Source: Pseudomonas sp. R28(2017)
GTDB lineage: Bacteria; Pseudomonadota; Gammaproteobacteria; Pseudomonadales; Pseudomonadaceae
Assembly: GCF_002112505.1 (NCBI RefSeq)
Contig: NZ_NEHW01000004.1
Span: 124,001-188,000, forward strand
Direction of reading: 5' to 3'
DNA length: 64,000 nt
Part shown: one piece after another, positions 1-10,882 of the stretch
How positions within the stretch are numbered: position 1 is the first letter of the stretch
Layout of the letters: the number at the start of each line of letters is the position of its first letter
Notes under the pieces: model-generated
What the model saw: the letters and a program-made list of their open reading frames with translations, nothing else
Told to the model about the DNA's origin: nothing
Database searches by the model: none
Made by a program: the position numbers and the translations under genes

Positions 1-755
1 AGGGCGCGTTGCTTGCGCTTGACCTCGTTGGGCAGGAAGCCCTGGTCGTCGATCTGGTTGGCGCCAACCTTGTATTCCTTCACGGCCCAGTCGAACAGGT
101 CGCGGCGGTCGGTGGCCACGGCGGTGGCCATCACCGACCAGGCCGCCCAGTAGCTGTGGTTGTTGATCTTCTCCAGCGGCAGGTCGCTCCAGTCGCGCAC
201 GGTCTGTTCGGCGAGGCGGGCGAACCACTTCTCGATCAGCTCGGCCTCGGCCTGGTGCGCGGCCAACGGCTGCGAGTTGGAGAACTTCAGGCGCAGCCAC
301 GACCCGCTCATGCTGCCCAGCGCCCATTTGCGCATGGACTTGCCGGTGTGGTTGTAGTCGGTGGACAGCAGCGCCCCCGCGCGTGCCCAGCTGCCGAGCC
401 AGGCCAGGGTGCAGTCGAGCTGCGCGGGGCGGCCGTCACGCATGTACTGGCCGACCATCTTGCTCACGCCTTTCTCCAGCGTGGTGATGTCTTCGGTGGA
501 CTTGCGGAAGGCTTTCTCCGAGGCGACGTTGAGCGTTGCCCGGGCCTTGTCCGAGCCTTCGTACTTGCTGCGGAACTGCAACGCGCCGGTGTACGGCTTG
601 GGAGCCGGCTCGCAGCGGAAGTTGCCTTCACCGGTCTTGAGCTTCTCGATGCCCTCGTAGTAACCCTGCGGAGGCACCAGCGCAGCCTGTGCGGCGCCGC
701 CGAACAGCGCGAGGGTGAGCAGGGCCGGGCTGAAAATTCGCTTGAGCATGGTCAT
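1..755 (-). CDS. algL: Alginate lyase AlgL, 3' end outside the window
   Basis: AlgL is the periplasmic poly(mannuronate) lyase of the alginate machine; it degrades polymer that strays into the periplasm. About 251 codons are present, roughly two thirds of the usual 365-370 residues; the C-terminus lies beyond base 1. The protein starts with a signal peptide ([20 protein letters not shown], then AAQA before the mature [11 protein letters not shown]). Family landmarks are [17 protein letters not shown] near residue 150 and the active-site segment [20 protein letters not shown] near residue 200. ATG at 755 is chosen; ATG at 749 in the same frame is possible. The start lies 7 bases after the algX stop, so it is co-transcribed with the alginate operon. 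Confidence 0.95.
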   Translation of the reverse strand, partial: MTMLKRIFSPALLTLALFGGAAQAALVPPQGYYEGIEKLKTGEGNFRCEPAPKPYTGALQFRSKYEGSDKARATLNVASEKAFRKSTEDITTLEKGVSKMVGQYMRDGRPAQLDCTLAWLGSWARAGALLSTDYNHTGKSMRKWALGSMSGSWLRLKFSNSQPLAAHQAEAELIEKWFARLAEQTVRDWSDLPLEKINNHSYWAAWSVMATAVATDRRDLFDWAVKEYKVGANQIDDQGFLPNEVKRKQRA

Positions 756-762
756 GATCGCC

Positions 763-2205
763 TCACTGGCCAGCCTGCGCGGTCTGCGCAGGCACGGCGA
801 AGTTGTTGCGTTTGCAGAGCTTGGCTTCGACTTTCTGAGTGCCTTGTTCCGGGCCCTGGATTTCAAAAGCCAGCAGGCTCTGGCTGGCCCAGTCCTCATC
901 CTCACGCATCTGGAAGACGAAGCGGCCGTCGGTGTCGGAGGTTTCCGGCTTCTCCAGCTTGATGTCTTCGTGGCGGCCATTGAGGTACCAGAGCGTGGCC
1001 TGCAGCACCTTCACTGACGGATCTTCGAACTTGACGTCCATCTGCATGTTGCGGTTGATCAGGTCTTTGATCACACCACCCTTGCCGTTGACCATCAGCT
1101 CGTTCTTGCCGGGTTTGAGGGTGGCGCTGGCGCTCATCAGAGCCGGGCGGTCGTCGCAGCCGTCGTCGAGCAGACCGAGGATTTGCCGCCAGATGGTTTC
1201 CTGGTCCAGGCGGTACAGCGGCGAGAACTCCCAGATGAGGATCTTCGGCGGGTTCTTCTGGAATTCCTCGCTGCCCAGGTACTGGATCATCGAGCCTTCC
1301 AGGCCGCCACCGGGGAAGGCGACGTTGAGCACGTCGGCGCCGATGTACTGCTCGAGGAAGCCGCTGAAGTTGTAGTTCTTGCCACTGTGGCTGGTGCCGA
1401 CCAGGGTGATCTGGGCGTTGCCGCTGTCACCGAACAGGTCGTCGCCGCCGCCGTCCGAGCCCTTCGGCTCGGTGGCGAACTGGTCCATGTACTGCACCGC
1501 GTAGCTGGTGCCGCAGAGCTGGCCGGCCACGTTGTGCAGGGTGCCGGTCTTGCCCATGCGCCCGGACTTGTGGGTTTCGAATTCCTTGCGCGGCACGCCT
1601 TCGAAGGCCGGCATCTTGTGCACCGTGTCGGCCACGATCTTCGCCGCGCGCTCGGCGCCGTATGGCGTCCAGTGCTGGTCACCGCGGAAGTAGAAGTCCT
1701 TGCCCTGGTCGGCGGCGGCCAGCTGCTCGTTGGTCAGCGGCGACAGGTCGGGCACGTTGTAGCCCATGCTGGCGAAGCGCTTGAGCATGGCCTGGTAGTT
1801 GCCCAGTGCCTTCTGGTAGTCGAAGGCGGCTTTCTCTTCGGGCTTGAGCATGTTGCGGTTCACCAGGCCACGGGTCGGCTGGTAGACCACGACCAGCTCC
1901 ACACCGCGCTTCTTGAACGCATCGTGCACCTGCTGCAGGCGCTTGTAGCCGGCCGGCGTGGTGTTGAACTCGGTGCGCAGGTCTTCGCGGGTACGGAACA
2001 GCCAGTCGCCCTGGGCCTGCACCAGCGTGGTGAAGTTCTGCTGGTAGCGGGTGGTGTAGCGGCTGGCGTCATGCGCCTCGGGGCACAGCTGGCAGCAAGG
2101 CTCGGCGGTGAAGGTCGGGGCCTTCACCTCGTCTGCGCGCACGCCCTGGCTGATGGCCAGGAGGGCGGCGGACAGGCCCAGCAGTTTCATCAGGTGTGGA
2201 GTCAT
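763..2205 (-). CDS. algX: Alginate O-acetyltransferase AlgX
   Basis: AlgX is the periplasmic enzyme that transfers acetyl groups to mannuronate and also belongs to the export complex. It has 480 residues with a signal peptide ending near ADEVKAP. The N-terminal SGNH-like domain carries the catalytic Asp and His in [12 protein letters not shown] (D176, H178) and the serine in [15 protein letters not shown] (S272), matching D174/H176/S269 of P. aeruginosa AlgX. A carbohydrate-binding module follows at about residues 350-470. [14 protein letters not shown] cysteines near residues 37-41 are typical of the family. It sits 13 bases after algG and 7 before algL in the same operon. Confidence 0.96.
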   Translation of the reverse strand: MTPHLMKLLGLSAALLAISQGVRADEVKAPTFTAEPCCQLCPEAHDASRYTTRYQQNFTTLVQAQGDWLFRTREDLRTEFNTTPAGYKRLQQVHDAFKKRGVELVVVYQPTRGLVNRNMLKPEEKAAFDYQKALGNYQAMLKRFASMGYNVPDLSPLTNEQLAAADQGKDFYFRGDQHWTPYGAERAAKIVADTVHKMPAFEGVPRKEFETHKSGRMGKTGTLHNVAGQLCGTSYAVQYMDQFATEPKGSDGGGDDLFGDSGNAQITLVGTSHSGKNYNFSGFLEQYIGADVLNVAFPGGGLEGSMIQYLGSEEFQKNPPKILIWEFSPLYRLDQETIWRQILGLLDDGCDDRPALMSASATLKPGKNELMVNGKGGVIKDLINRNMQMDVKFEDPSVKVLQATLWYLNGRHEDIKLEKPETSDTDGRFVFQMREDEDWASQSLLAFEIQGPEQGTQKVEAKLCKRNNFAVPAQTAQAGQ

Positions 2206-2218
2206 GGTCTGGGCTTCC

Positions 2219-3778
2219 TTAATCGATCATTTCGGTCTGGCGTTCGACCGGGTCGATCAGCACGGCCTTCTGCTGGCGCACCAGCAGGTCGAGGATTTCG
2301 TCCTGGCGCTCGCCGAGGATGCCGTTGAGGCTGATGCCGCTGGCTTTGCGCGGGGCGAGCATGGACACCTTGTACAACTCGACCGACAGCGGCGAGTCGA
2401 TCGACAGCGGGCCGGAGCCGTTGGCGGCCAGCTCGCCGCCGACCACGATCAGCGACACCTTGGTGTCGAACGGGTCGAGGGCGATGTCGCGGTCGGTGTC
2501 GGACAGGTCCTTGATGTGCCCGTACACGCCGACCAGGCCGTTGGCCACGGCGACGTTTTCGTACAGGCGGATGTTCACGCTGTTGCGCACGCGGATGCCG
2601 TGGCGGCGGTTGTTGATCAGCTTGTTGCCCCAGATCAGGTTGTCGCCGCTTTCGTACAGGGTGATGCCGTCGGTGTGGTTGCGGTAGATCTCGTTGTAGG
2701 CCACCAGGTTGTTGACGCTGTTACGGTCGATCACCACGCCGGAGAGCTTGTTGTCGTAGCTCTTGTTGTTGATGATCCAGCTGTCGTTGACCTCACGCGA
2801 AACGATGATGCCGTGCTTCTTCTTGGTGCCGTACACGGTGTTGCCGGCAATGATCAGGCGGTGCGAACGGTCGTGCGGGTCGATGCCGTAGACGATGTTG
2901 TCGTGGTAGGTGTTGTCCTTGACCACGAAGTCGGAGGTCTCGTAGCAGTAGAAGCCGTACCACATGTCGCTGAACGTCGAGCCGATGATCCAGCCGGTCG
3001 GTTCCGCACGGCCCATGCGCTTGGACATGTTCGGCGTGTACTGCGAGATGCTCACGCCGTACGACTTGGACTTGGCATAGCCGAAGCTGGCCATGCTGGT
3101 GTTGACGATGTAGGTCTCGGTACCGCCCCACGACAGCAGGAACGGGCGGAATTCCTTGGGCGAGCGGAAGGTCGCCGGGCCGTTGTCCTTCTCGCGCCAG
3201 CCGGTCACCTGGGTGTCGGTGACAAACAGCTTGCCATCGTTGACCAGGAACGCGCCGCCTTCCTGGGACAGGCGCAGCTGCTTGACCTTGCTGTCGATCT
3301 CGAGAATGCCCTTCTGCCCGACCACGATCGGCAGGCGCGCCAGGTACACGCCGGGTTCGACTTCGCTGAGGTACTGCTTGGGCACCTTCTTGCTCAGCTC
3401 GACCAGGTCGACATGACCGTCATCGACGAAGATCGCCTGAGGGATGCCATGCTGGCGTTGCACCCATTCGGCGGCCTTGTTGTCGCCGCCGACGAATTCC
3501 TTGAGGGTGTCCTCCTGGAACATGCGGCGCACGCTGACTTTGCCCTTGTGGCGGCGGTCGATCTTCTTCTGCACCGCTTCGGCGGTGTAGCCGGTCAGGT
3601 CGGGCAGTTTCGGCGGGTCCATCTGCAGCGGCTCGATCGGGGCGCTGGCCACGGTGTAGGTCTTGGCCTGCTGCAGCTCCTTGGCGATCACCTGGGGCTC
3701 TGCGGCGACAGCCAGGCCGCTGGCCAGCAGCAATGCGCTGGCCAGAAGGCTGTGACGTAAGTGCGGGTGAAGGTTCAT
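2219..3778 (-). CDS. algG: Poly(beta-D-mannuronate) C5-epimerase AlgG
   Basis: AlgG converts D-mannuronate to L-guluronate in the polymer in the periplasm. The 519-residue precursor begins with a signal peptide cut after GLAVAA. The central and C-terminal part is a right-handed beta-helix, visible as repeated N-x-(I/V)-x-(G/N) turns between about residues 270 and 420. The conserved DPHD motif lies at residues 300-303; H302 corresponds to the catalytic base (H319 in P. syringae AlgG). The gene lies 16 bases after algE and 13 before algX. Length and motif order are normal. Confidence 0.97.
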   Translation of the reverse strand: MNLHPHLRHSLLASALLLASGLAVAAEPQVIAKELQQAKTYTVASAPIEPLQMDPPKLPDLTGYTAEAVQKKIDRRHKGKVSVRRMFQEDTLKEFVGGDNKAAEWVQRQHGIPQAIFVDDGHVDLVELSKKVPKQYLSEVEPGVYLARLPIVVGQKGILEIDSKVKQLRLSQEGGAFLVNDGKLFVTDTQVTGWREKDNGPATFRSPKEFRPFLLSWGGTETYIVNTSMASFGYAKSKSYGVSISQYTPNMSKRMGRAEPTGWIIGSTFSDMWYGFYCYETSDFVVKDNTYHDNIVYGIDPHDRSHRLIIAGNTVYGTKKKHGIIVSREVNDSWIINNKSYDNKLSGVVIDRNSVNNLVAYNEIYRNHTDGITLYESGDNLIWGNKLINNRRHGIRVRNSVNIRLYENVAVANGLVGVYGHIKDLSDTDRDIALDPFDTKVSLIVVGGELAANGSGPLSIDSPLSVELYKVSMLAPRKASGISLNGILGERQDEILDLLVRQQKAVLIDPVERQTEMID

Positions 3779-3794
3779 CAGGTTTCTCCCGGCC

Positions 3795-5273
3795 TCAGAA
3801 GCGCCAGATCACGTCGACGAAGGCACGGTGCATGTACGAGTCCGCTTCCTTGCCATAGGCGTCGCCCGGCTTGAACACGCCGGCACGCAGGCGCACCAGG
3901 GCGGACGGCTCGTCGATCGCCTGGCTCATCGAAGCCGGCAGCAGGCCTTGCTTGAAGTACTTGGTGACGACCACGTCCATTTCCTGGCCGAGGTCTTTTT
4001 CGCCATCGACCAGCGGGCGGTTCACGCCGTCGTCGTTGACCACTGCATTGATGCCGCTGGAACCGATGTTCTGATTGCCGTCGACACGCCAGAACTTGTG
4101 GTAGATGAGGCTGGCGTCGTAGTCGTCGCGCAGCTGCCAGGAGGCGAACAGGGTGGCCGCCTGCAGGTTGCCCAGCTCGCCGCGGAAGGCTTCGCCGAAG
4201 CGGTGCACGCGCGAACGGGTACCGGTGTAGTTGGAGCGGTTGCTCTCCAGGCCGGTCTGTTCGAAGTTGCTCGAACCGTCGTCGCCACCGCCGCCACTGC
4301 CACGGGCGTAGGCGGCACCGACCTGCCATTGCGGGTCCAGGCGCAGGCGGATGCCGAGGTCGGTGGCCCAGGCGTTGACGTTGCCGCTCTGCTTGCCGGT
4401 GGCCACGGTCTGGTCGCCGACGGTCTGGCTGCTCAGGGTGTCACGGTCACCGGTCAGCCAGGTGACGCTGCCCCAGTAGTTGACGGTGTGGTCGTTGCGC
4501 CAGTTGTAGGCGTCGCTGTTGGCTTCCAGGCCCAGCCAGGTGAGGTCGCCGGTGCGGGTCTTGTCCAGCGCATCGACGGTTTCGCCCGGGTTCTTCAGGC
4601 TGCCGCTGTCATGGGTGTGGTGGGCGCGCAGGCCGACCCAGTGGCCTGGGGTCCACTGCGTGGCGACGTTGCCGTAGAGGTGGGTGCGGTCCTTGTCTTC
4701 GGGGGCCAGCTCGGTGAGGTCGGTGCGGTACTCGCTGAAGCGCTGGGCCACGCCCAGGTCGGCCTTGAGCAGGGTGGTGTCGAAGGTCCAGTTCAGCGCT
4801 TCGATGTTGGTGTCGCGCCACATGCCGTCGTCGCTGCGCAGGCGCTGGCGACCGAGGCGCAGCTGCTCGCCGGGGTAGGCGGTGAGGCCGCTGTAGCCGA
4901 CCCAGAACTCGCGCATGGCCAGGTAGCTCTTGTCCTGCTTGCGGCCGTCGGCGGCGGTGTCGGTGCTGGTGCCGTCGTCGTTCTGGCGCAGGGTGTCGGT
5001 TTCGATGGTGTCGGTGGCGGTGACCGCCTGGCCCATGGCATAGGCGCTCCAGTTGCCGCGCTCGCCGTACACCCAAGGGCGCAGGTCGAGACCCAGGCCG
5101 TTGACATCGCCGCCTGGGCGGGTGCCGAGGTCGCGGTCGTCTTCCGACTGGCCGGTGATTTTCACATCCAGGCCGAAGTTCTTTTCAGCGGTCATTTCCG
5201 CCAGGGTCGGGCAGGACCACAGCAGGGCGAAGCTCAGGCCAATGCCGGCTTTCACGAATGGATTGAGCGTCAT
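3795..5273 (-). CDS. algE: Outer-membrane alginate export porin AlgE
   Basis: AlgE is the beta-barrel through which alginate leaves the cell. The 492-residue precursor has a signal peptide ([19 protein letters not shown], cut near TLAEM). Many alternating aromatic/hydrophobic strands are visible, and the last residue is phenylalanine (FVDVIWRF), as needed for outer-membrane insertion by the BAM complex. Its ATG overlaps the algK stop by four bases (ATGA), which fits translational coupling; AlgK is the lipoprotein partner of AlgE. Confidence 0.96.
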   Translation of the reverse strand: MTLNPFVKAGIGLSFALLWSCPTLAEMTAEKNFGLDVKITGQSEDDRDLGTRPGGDVNGLGLDLRPWVYGERGNWSAYAMGQAVTATDTIETDTLRQNDDGTSTDTAADGRKQDKSYLAMREFWVGYSGLTAYPGEQLRLGRQRLRSDDGMWRDTNIEALNWTFDTTLLKADLGVAQRFSEYRTDLTELAPEDKDRTHLYGNVATQWTPGHWVGLRAHHTHDSGSLKNPGETVDALDKTRTGDLTWLGLEANSDAYNWRNDHTVNYWGSVTWLTGDRDTLSSQTVGDQTVATGKQSGNVNAWATDLGIRLRLDPQWQVGAAYARGSGGGGDDGSSNFEQTGLESNRSNYTGTRSRVHRFGEAFRGELGNLQAATLFASWQLRDDYDASLIYHKFWRVDGNQNIGSSGINAVVNDDGVNRPLVDGEKDLGQEMDVVVTKYFKQGLLPASMSQAIDEPSALVRLRAGVFKPGDAYGKEADSYMHRAFVDVIWRF

Positions 5274-6793
5274 AGCGAGTCCTCACCTTCTACTTCTTTT
5301 TCGTCGTCTTGCAGGGCTTCGAGGGCCAGGGTGCTGTTGGCGCCCTGAACCATGCTGCCGCGGGCCTGCTTTTCCTGCGCCAGCAGGCTCTGTGCCTGGC
5401 TGCGCTGGTCAGGCGTGAGTTGCTGGTCGAGCTGTTGCAGCAGTTCGCTGGACTGTGGCGTCGGGTTGACCTGTGACAACTGGGCGAACACCCAGGCATT
5501 GCCCGGTTGCGGGCGGATGCCGTGGCCTTCGCTGAACAGTTGGGCGAGGGCGTAGTCGGCACTGTTCTGGCCACCGCGGGCGGCAGCCAGCAGGTGATCG
5601 ACGGCCTTCTGCGGCTCGACCTTGCCCAGGTAGCCGCGGCGGTACAGCTGGCCGAGGTAGTAATGGGCGCTGACTTCACCCGCGTCGGCGGCGGCCTGCA
5701 GGTGTTGCTCGGCCTTCACCGCATCGGCGGGCAAGGTCTTGCCTTCGTAGTACAGGCGGCCCAGCAGCAGTTCGGCGCGTGGCTGTTCGGCTTCGCGGCC
5801 CTTGTCGATGTAGGCCATCAGCTGGTCGGTGTCGCCCAGTTCGGGGAAGTCGTACAGCAGCTGCGCCAGGCTGACCCAGGACGCCGGGTTGGCCGGGGCG
5901 ACCTGCTCGAGCAGGTCCTTGGCGGTTTTTTCGTCGGTCTGGCCGAGGCTGCGGTCAGCCAGCACGCGGGCGACGCTGTCGACCCGGGTGGCCGGCACCG
6001 CGCCACGGGCGTAGGCGGATTTCAGCTGGCCGAGCAGGGCGGCCTGTTGATCGGCCTGGCCGCGCTTCTGGTACACGGTGGCCAGCTCGACGTAGCAGAT
6101 GTCGGTGGTGTTCAGCGCGGCCTTGCAGATTTTTTCGACGTCGCCCAGGTGCTGGTCGTAGGTGCCCTGGGTGCGATACAGCAGCACCTGGGCCAGGCCC
6201 GCTTCCGGGTTGCCGACGGCGCGCCACTGGTCGATCTGCTGCTGGGCGTTGACCTTGGGGAAACTCTGCGGGTAGGTCAGGTAGAGCATCGCCAGCGGGA
6301 TCAGGGTGTTGCTTTCACCTTGCTTGGCGGCGAGCTTGAGCAGGGTTTCGGCTTCTTCACGTTCGGCCTGGGTGCTGTCGGGCTTGGCCACCAGCAGGCG
6401 GCCGAGGCGCGCCTGGGCACGCGGCGAGGTGGAGGCGGCAGCGCGGTACGTGGCTTCGGCTTCGCGGATTTTTGCCGGGTCACGGGTGGCCACCTTGATG
6501 TCGGCCAGGCCCACTTGCGCGTCGCTGTAGCCCAGGTCGGCCAGGGCCTTGTAGTTGCGCTCGGCCAGCGCGGTGTCGCCGCGCTTGAGGGCTTCGTTGG
6601 CCAGGCGCTGGTCGGGCAGGCCCGCACAGCCGGCCAGGGTGATGGCTGCAGCCAATGCACACATTCCAAGGTTCACTCGGACCCTGTGGGAGCGGGCTTG
6701 CCCGCGAACTGCCACTGCCGACGACGTTGACCCTGCTGGTCTCTTCGCGGGCAAGCCCGCTCCCACAGAGATCGCGTTGATTTCAGAGATCAT
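5270..6793 (-). CDS. algK: Alginate export TPR/Sel1 lipoprotein AlgK, start uncertain
   Basis: AlgK is an outer-membrane lipoprotein of tetratricopeptide/Sel1-like repeats that places AlgE and bridges the export complex. The lipoprotein signal [16 protein letters not shown], followed by [17 protein letters not shown], is clear. The start is not. The ATG at 6793 has a good ribosome-binding site (AGAGGA, 8 bases upstream), but translation from it reads through both arms of a REP pair and puts about 36 extra residues before the lipoprotein signal (507 residues in total). The other possible starts are GTG at 6676, just after the REP pair, and ATG at 6664; both give a short signal with no positive charge. 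The C-terminal end [10 protein letters not shown] overlaps algE by four bases. The family call is certain; the N-terminus should be treated as open. Confidence 0.93.
   Translation of the reverse strand: MISEINAISVGAGLPAKRPAGSTSSAVAVRGQARSHRVRVNLGMCALAAAITLAGCAGLPDQRLANEALKRGDTALAERNYKALADLGYSDAQVGLADIKVATRDPAKIREAEATYRAAASTSPRAQARLGRLLVAKPDSTQAEREEAETLLKLAAKQGESNTLIPLAMLYLTYPQSFPKVNAQQQIDQWRAVGNPEAGLAQVLLYRTQGTYDQHLGDVEKICKAALNTTDICYVELATVYQKRGQADQQAALLGQLKSAYARGAVPATRVDSVARVLADRSLGQTDEKTAKDLLEQVAPANPASWVSLAQLLYDFPELGDTDQLMAYIDKGREAEQPRAELLLGRLYYEGKTLPADAVKAEQHLQAAADAGEVSAHYYLGQLYRRGYLGKVEPQKAVDHLLAAARGGQNSADYALAQLFSEGHGIRPQPGNAWVFAQLSQVNPTPQSSELLQQLDQQLTPDQRSQAQSLLAQEKQARGSMVQGANSTLALEALQDDEKEVEGEDSL
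6684..6768. repeat. Inverted pair of REP elements inside the alg44-algK junction
   Basis: Two 25-base arms (6684-6708 and 6744-6768) are perfect reverse complements around the core GGGAGCGGGCTTGCCCGCGA, separated by 35 bases. This is the form of a REPIN, a mobile REP doublet common in Pseudomonas. Here it lies within an operon and in frame with algK, not in a true intergenic gap. Confidence 0.93.
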
Positions 6794-6805
6794 TGTCCGA
6801 TCCTC

Positions 6806-7972
6806 TTACAGGCCACGGGCCACGGCTTTGTCGATCAGCCAGTTCAGCGAAGGGCCACGGTCGCTGTTGACCGAGGCAGGGCGCCCGGCCAGTTCGGCCG
6901 GCATGGCGCTGTCGGGCTTGATCTGCACGCGGATGTCGGAGGCCAGGTCATCGCTGTTGAGGCTGGCGCTGCTGACGATCTGGCCAGTGCGCATTTCGTC
7001 TTCGCCGGCCACCTGGAAGTTGACCCGTGTGCCTGGCTTGACCTCGTCGAACTGGCGGTAGCTGAAGCGTGCCTCGACCATTGGTGTGGTGGTGCGCGGC
7101 ACCAGCTGGAAGATCGGCTGGCCCTTGGCGGCGTACTGGCCGTCGTCCACCAGCTGGCGGGCGACCACGCAATCGCAAGGGCTGGTGAGGGTGCCGGAGA
7201 GCTGCTTGCCGAACAGCTCCTCGATCTTCGCCGGCTCCAGCTGCGAGTCGTCCAGGTTGCCCTTGAGCATGTCCAGCATGCTGGTGGTGAAGGTTGCCAG
7301 TGGCGCGCCCTTGACGATCTGCCCACCGGTTTCGGCCAGGCTGTTCACGGTACCGTCGCGCGGCATGGTGACGGTGGTGGTCGGCACGGCGACCACGCCG
7401 GCTTCGGCATGGCTGACGAAGTACATGCCGTACAGCGACTTGGCGACGAAGCCGAAGGCGGCCACGCCGACCACGAACACGCCCAGGGTCACGGTCACCG
7501 CCTTGAGCCGGCCGAAGGCGGACAGGCCGGATCCACCGTCCTTCTGCTTGCGGGCCTTGGTGAAGTTGTCGCGCTGCAGGGTGCTGAGCACGTCGCCCGC
7601 AGTGATCAGTTCACCGGAAAGGTGGCTGGTGATGATGTGGCGCAGGGTGGCGATGTCGCGGGGTTCGAGGTTCTGGAACTGTGCGCCGGTGCGGCCGCTG
7701 CCCGTGTTGTAGGCGCGCACCTGGAACTCGATGTCCATCGACAGGCCGAGGTTGTCGACCGTGAACTGCAGGCGACCGCGCAGCACTTCACCGACCGACA
7801 GTGGCTGTTTGGTGTGGAAGCTCAGGCCACCGGCGGAGAGGTCGTCGACCTTCACATCGTGGGCCTGGCGCTCTTTGTCGAGGAAGCGCAGCTTGGCGGG
7901 GATGCGCACCCGGGCGTGTTGGCGCTGGGCTTCGGACTCATGCACGACGTTGACGTTCACGGCGGTATTCAT
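6806..7972 (-). CDS. alg44: c-di-GMP receptor and polymerase partner Alg44
   Basis: Alg44 is the inner-membrane co-polymerase that binds c-di-GMP and switches on Alg8. The 388-residue protein has a cytoplasmic PilZ domain (about residues 14-120) with R17-x3-R21 and D44-x-S46-x2-G49 in DDLSAGGLSF; these are the c-di-GMP-contacting positions at the same numbering as P. aeruginosa Alg44. One membrane segment follows (VTLGVFVVGVAAFGFVAKS, about 158-178), then a periplasmic HlyD-like membrane-fusion domain. It lies about 37 bases after alg8. Because the PilZ residues are intact, polymerisation should depend on c-di-GMP. Confidence 0.96.
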   Translation of the reverse strand: MNTAVNVNVVHESEAQRQHARVRIPAKLRFLDKERQAHDVKVDDLSAGGLSFHTKQPLSVGEVLRGRLQFTVDNLGLSMDIEFQVRAYNTGSGRTGAQFQNLEPRDIATLRHIITSHLSGELITAGDVLSTLQRDNFTKARKQKDGGSGLSAFGRLKAVTVTLGVFVVGVAAFGFVAKSLYGMYFVSHAEAGVVAVPTTTVTMPRDGTVNSLAETGGQIVKGAPLATFTTSMLDMLKGNLDDSQLEPAKIEELFGKQLSGTLTSPCDCVVARQLVDDGQYAAKGQPIFQLVPRTTTPMVEARFSYRQFDEVKPGTRVNFQVAGEDEMRTGQIVSSASLNSDDLASDIRVQIKPDSAMPAELAGRPASVNSDRGPSLNWLIDKAVARGL

Positions 7973-8009
7973 CTGGGTTTGTTCCTGTTAGTTCCGATCC
8001 GGGTTGGGC

Positions 8010-9491
8010 TCACACGACCATGAACAGCACAGCGACGAAGATGCTGGCAGCCGAGAAGGTCATGGTCCGCGAGGACCAGGTGTTGAACCATTGTTGAAAA
8101 CTGGCGAGGTCACGCTTGAGGGCAGTCGGTTGGCGGGTCCAGGACTGCTTGTCGAGGCGGAAGAACACGTAGATCTTCATCAGCGCGCCGACGATCTGGT
8201 TGTAATAGAGAATCAGCGGGTAGGCCGGGCCCACGTTGTGGCCCGAGCACAGCAGCATGATGGTGAGGATCAGGCGGGTGATGCCGATCCACAGCAGGTA
8301 CACCAGCAGGAAGGCCATGCCGAACTTGAGGCTGGCGATCACCGCCACGGTCAGGCCCAGCAGGCTGGTCCACATCGACACGCGCTGGTCGAACAACACG
8401 ATGCTGGTGAACAGGCCCAGGCGACGCAGGCCAAGGCCCAGCGCACGGGAGTTCTGCCGCAGGTTGTTGCCGTACCAGCGGTACATCAGCTTGCGGCTGG
8501 CCTTGAGGAAGCTCTTTTCCGGCGGGTGCTCGACCGTGTTGATCGCGGCATCCGGCACGTAGAAGGTGTCGTAGCCCAGGCGCATCAGGCTGAACCAGCT
8601 GGACTTGTCGTCACCGGTGAGGAACTTGAAGCGGCCCAGGCGCCAGTGCATCAGCGAGTCGCTTTCGACATCGGCGATGAATTCGGGGTTGGTCACCACG
8701 CTGGCGCGGAACATCGACATGCGCCCGGTCATGGTCAGCACGCGCTTGGAAAGGGCCATCGAGCACATGTTGATATGGCGCTGGGCGAAGCGCAGCTTGT
8801 GCCACTCGCTCATGATGTAGCCGCCGCGTACTTCGCAGAATTCGTTGGTGGTCAGGCCACCGACGTTGGGGTACAGCTTGAACCACGGCACGGTCTTGCG
8901 CACCACGCCTTCGCCGAGCACGGTGTCGCCGTCGATCACCGCGACCACGGCGTTTTCGTCCGGCAGCATCCGCGAGATGGCGCGGAAACCATAGGCCAGG
9001 CCATCGCGCTTGCCGGTACCGGCAATGCGCACGATGTCCAGGGTGACGTGTGCGGGCGGGTTGTACTTGGCCCACAGGCTCTTTACCAGCAGTTCATCGG
9101 ACATCTCCACCAGCGAGCAGACCACGGTGGTGGGGTAGCCGCATTCGATCGCCTCGCGGATCACCGAGCTGTACACCTGGGCGGTGGTCAGCGCTTCGAT
9201 ACGGAAGCTGGTGACCATCAGGTACACGTGCGACGGCGCGGCGGCATCGCCCATCTTCTGCACCTTGCGGCGCAGGTACGGGTAGACGCCGTAGAGGAAG
9301 ATCATGCCGCGGATGAAATGGGTGGCGCCCATGGAATAGCGCCAGATGCCGACTGCGCCGACCAGGAAGATGAAGTGCTTCGATTGCGAGTCGAAGATAT
9401 CGGCTGGCAGGGCCAGGGCGATCAGCATGAGCAGGCTCATGTAGAGCAGCCACCCGGCGCACTGCAACAGCACTGTCTGGAGCCTTTGCAT
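8010..9491 (-). CDS. alg8: Alginate polymerase Alg8 (family 2 glycosyltransferase)
   Basis: Alg8 polymerises GDP-mannuronate into polymannuronate at the inner membrane. The ATG at 9491 gives 494 residues, the length of P. aeruginosa Alg8; an ATG three codons upstream (9500) is also possible. N-terminal membrane segments are followed by a cytoplasmic GT2 domain with the DGDTVLGEG metal/nucleotide site, TGDDKSSW (catalytic Asp region) and a QxxRW-like [11 protein letters not shown], then several C-terminal membrane helices. It follows algD and a strong intercistronic hairpin and precedes alg44, its c-di-GMP-binding partner. Confidence 0.96.
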   Translation of the reverse strand: MQRLQTVLLQCAGWLLYMSLLMLIALALPADIFDSQSKHFIFLVGAVGIWRYSMGATHFIRGMIFLYGVYPYLRRKVQKMGDAAAPSHVYLMVTSFRIEALTTAQVYSSVIREAIECGYPTTVVCSLVEMSDELLVKSLWAKYNPPAHVTLDIVRIAGTGKRDGLAYGFRAISRMLPDENAVVAVIDGDTVLGEGVVRKTVPWFKLYPNVGGLTTNEFCEVRGGYIMSEWHKLRFAQRHINMCSMALSKRVLTMTGRMSMFRASVVTNPEFIADVESDSLMHWRLGRFKFLTGDDKSSWFSLMRLGYDTFYVPDAAINTVEHPPEKSFLKASRKLMYRWYGNNLRQNSRALGLGLRRLGLFTSIVLFDQRVSMWTSLLGLTVAVIASLKFGMAFLLVYLLWIGITRLILTIMLLCSGHNVGPAYPLILYYNQIVGALMKIYVFFRLDKQSWTRQPTALKRDLASFQQWFNTWSSRTMTFSAASIFVAVLFMVV

Positions 9492-9523
9492 GTTCAGCAT
9501 CCGTCGAGAATTCGGGAAAGAGT

Positions 9524-9555
9524 GGGCAGCGATGGTGGGGAGGCCACCGCTGCCC
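9524..9555 (-). other. Intercistronic hairpin between algD and alg8
   Basis: On the transcribed strand GGGCAGCG pairs with CGCTGCCC, and an inner GGTGG/CCACC helix is possible. There is no U-tract. It sits in the 66-base spacer just after the algD stop and may stabilise the algD 3' end or reduce read-through into alg8; this role is inferred. Confidence 0.6.
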
Positions 9556-9565
9556 GGTCGGGCAT

Positions 9566-10882
9566 TTACCAGCAAATGCCTTCGGTACGGCTGGTGGTGC
9601 AGGTCGGCTTGCTCATGAAGCCAACCAGGTCGATCACCTGCTTGCCTTCCGGCGCTTGCTCGGCAAGGGCGCGGAACTGCTCGTCACGGTTGCCCAGGAC
9701 GATGATGTCGGCGTTGGCGATGACCTTCTGGAAGTCGGCGTTGAGCAGCGACGAGACGTGCGGGATCTTCGACTCGATGTACTCTTTGTTCGCCCCGTGG
9801 ACGCGGGCGTACTCGACGTTCTCGTCGTAGATGTCCAGCTGGTAGCCCTTGCCGATCAGGCGCTCGGCCAGTTCCACCAGCGGGCTTTCGCGCAGGTCGT
9901 CGGTGCCGGCCTTGAAGCTCAGGCCGAGCAGGGCGACCTTGCGCTTGTCGTGGGCTTCGATCAGTTCGAAGGCGTTCTGCACCTGCGACTCGTTGCTGCG
10001 CATCAGCGAATCGAGCAGCGGTGCACGCACGTCGAGGGAGGCGGCGCGGTAGGTGAGGGCACGCACGTCCTTCGGCAGGCACGAACCGCCGAAGGCGAAA
10101 CCTGGGCGCATGTAGTACTGCGACAGGTTCAGCACCTTGTCCTGGCAGACCACGTCCATCACGTCGCGGCCATCGACGCCGACGGCCTTGGCGATGTTGC
10201 CGATTTCGTTGGCGAAGGTGACCTTGGTGGCGTGCCACACGTTGCAGGTGTACTTGATCATCTCGGCCACTTCGATCGGCTTGCGGATGACCGGTGCGTC
10301 GAGTTCTTCGTACAGGGCTTGCAGCACGTCGCCGCTGGCCTTGTCCAGTTCACCGATGACGGTCATAGGCGGCTGGTCGTAGTCCTTGATCGCGGTGCTT
10401 TCACGCAGGAACTCCGGGTTCACTGCCACGCCGAAGTCGACGCCGGCCTTCTTGCCGGAGCAGTCTTCGAGAATCGGGATCACCACGTTCTTGACGGTGC
10501 CTGGCAGCACGGTGCTGCGTACCACGATGGTGTGGCGGCGCTCGCTGTCACGCAGCACGTAGCCGATCTCGCGGCACACCGACTCGATGTATTCCAGGCC
10601 CAGGTCGCCGTTCTTCTTGCTCGGAGTGCCGACGCAGATCATCGACACGTCGCTGGCACGGATGGCCTCGGCGAAGTCGGTGGTGCCACGCAGGCGGCCG
10701 TTGGCGATGCCTTGTTGCAGCAGTGCTTCCAGGCCAGGTTCGACAATGGGCGACTTGCCCTGATTGATCAGGTCGATCTTGGTCTTGGACACGTCCACAC
10801 CAATCACGTCATGGCCTCGCGCCGTCAGGCAGCCTGCACAGACCGCACCCACATAACCCAAACCAAAGATGCTGATACGCAT
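9566..10882 (-). CDS. algD: GDP-mannose 6-dehydrogenase AlgD
   Basis: AlgD oxidises GDP-mannose to GDP-mannuronate with two NAD+, the committed step of alginate synthesis, in the cytoplasm. The ATG at 10882 ([19 protein letters not shown]) gives 438 residues and is preceded by TGAGGTGA at good spacing; a GTG three codons upstream is less likely. The N-terminal Rossmann loop is GLGYVG. The catalytic cysteine lies in [15 protein letters not shown], the lysine/asparagine region is [17 protein letters not shown], and the C-terminus EGICW is the family ending. It is the first gene of the alginate operon, with a promoter about 440 bases upstream. Confidence 0.97.
   Translation of the reverse strand: MRISIFGLGYVGAVCAGCLTARGHDVIGVDVSKTKIDLINQGKSPIVEPGLEALLQQGIANGRLRGTTDFAEAIRASDVSMICVGTPSKKNGDLGLEYIESVCREIGYVLRDSERRHTIVVRSTVLPGTVKNVVIPILEDCSGKKAGVDFGVAVNPEFLRESTAIKDYDQPPMTVIGELDKASGDVLQALYEELDAPVIRKPIEVAEMIKYTCNVWHATKVTFANEIGNIAKAVGVDGRDVMDVVCQDKVLNLSQYYMRPGFAFGGSCLPKDVRALTYRAASLDVRAPLLDSLMRSNESQVQNAFELIEAHDKRKVALLGLSFKAGTDDLRESPLVELAERLIGKGYQLDIYDENVEYARVHGANKEYIESKIPHVSSLLNADFQKVIANADIIVLGNRDEQFRALAEQAPEGKQVIDLVGFMSKPTCTTSRTEGICW

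Noticed and set aside
8004..9830. A 608-residue plus-strand frame across alg8
   Set aside because: Shadow of alg8, which has full family motifs on the minus strand.
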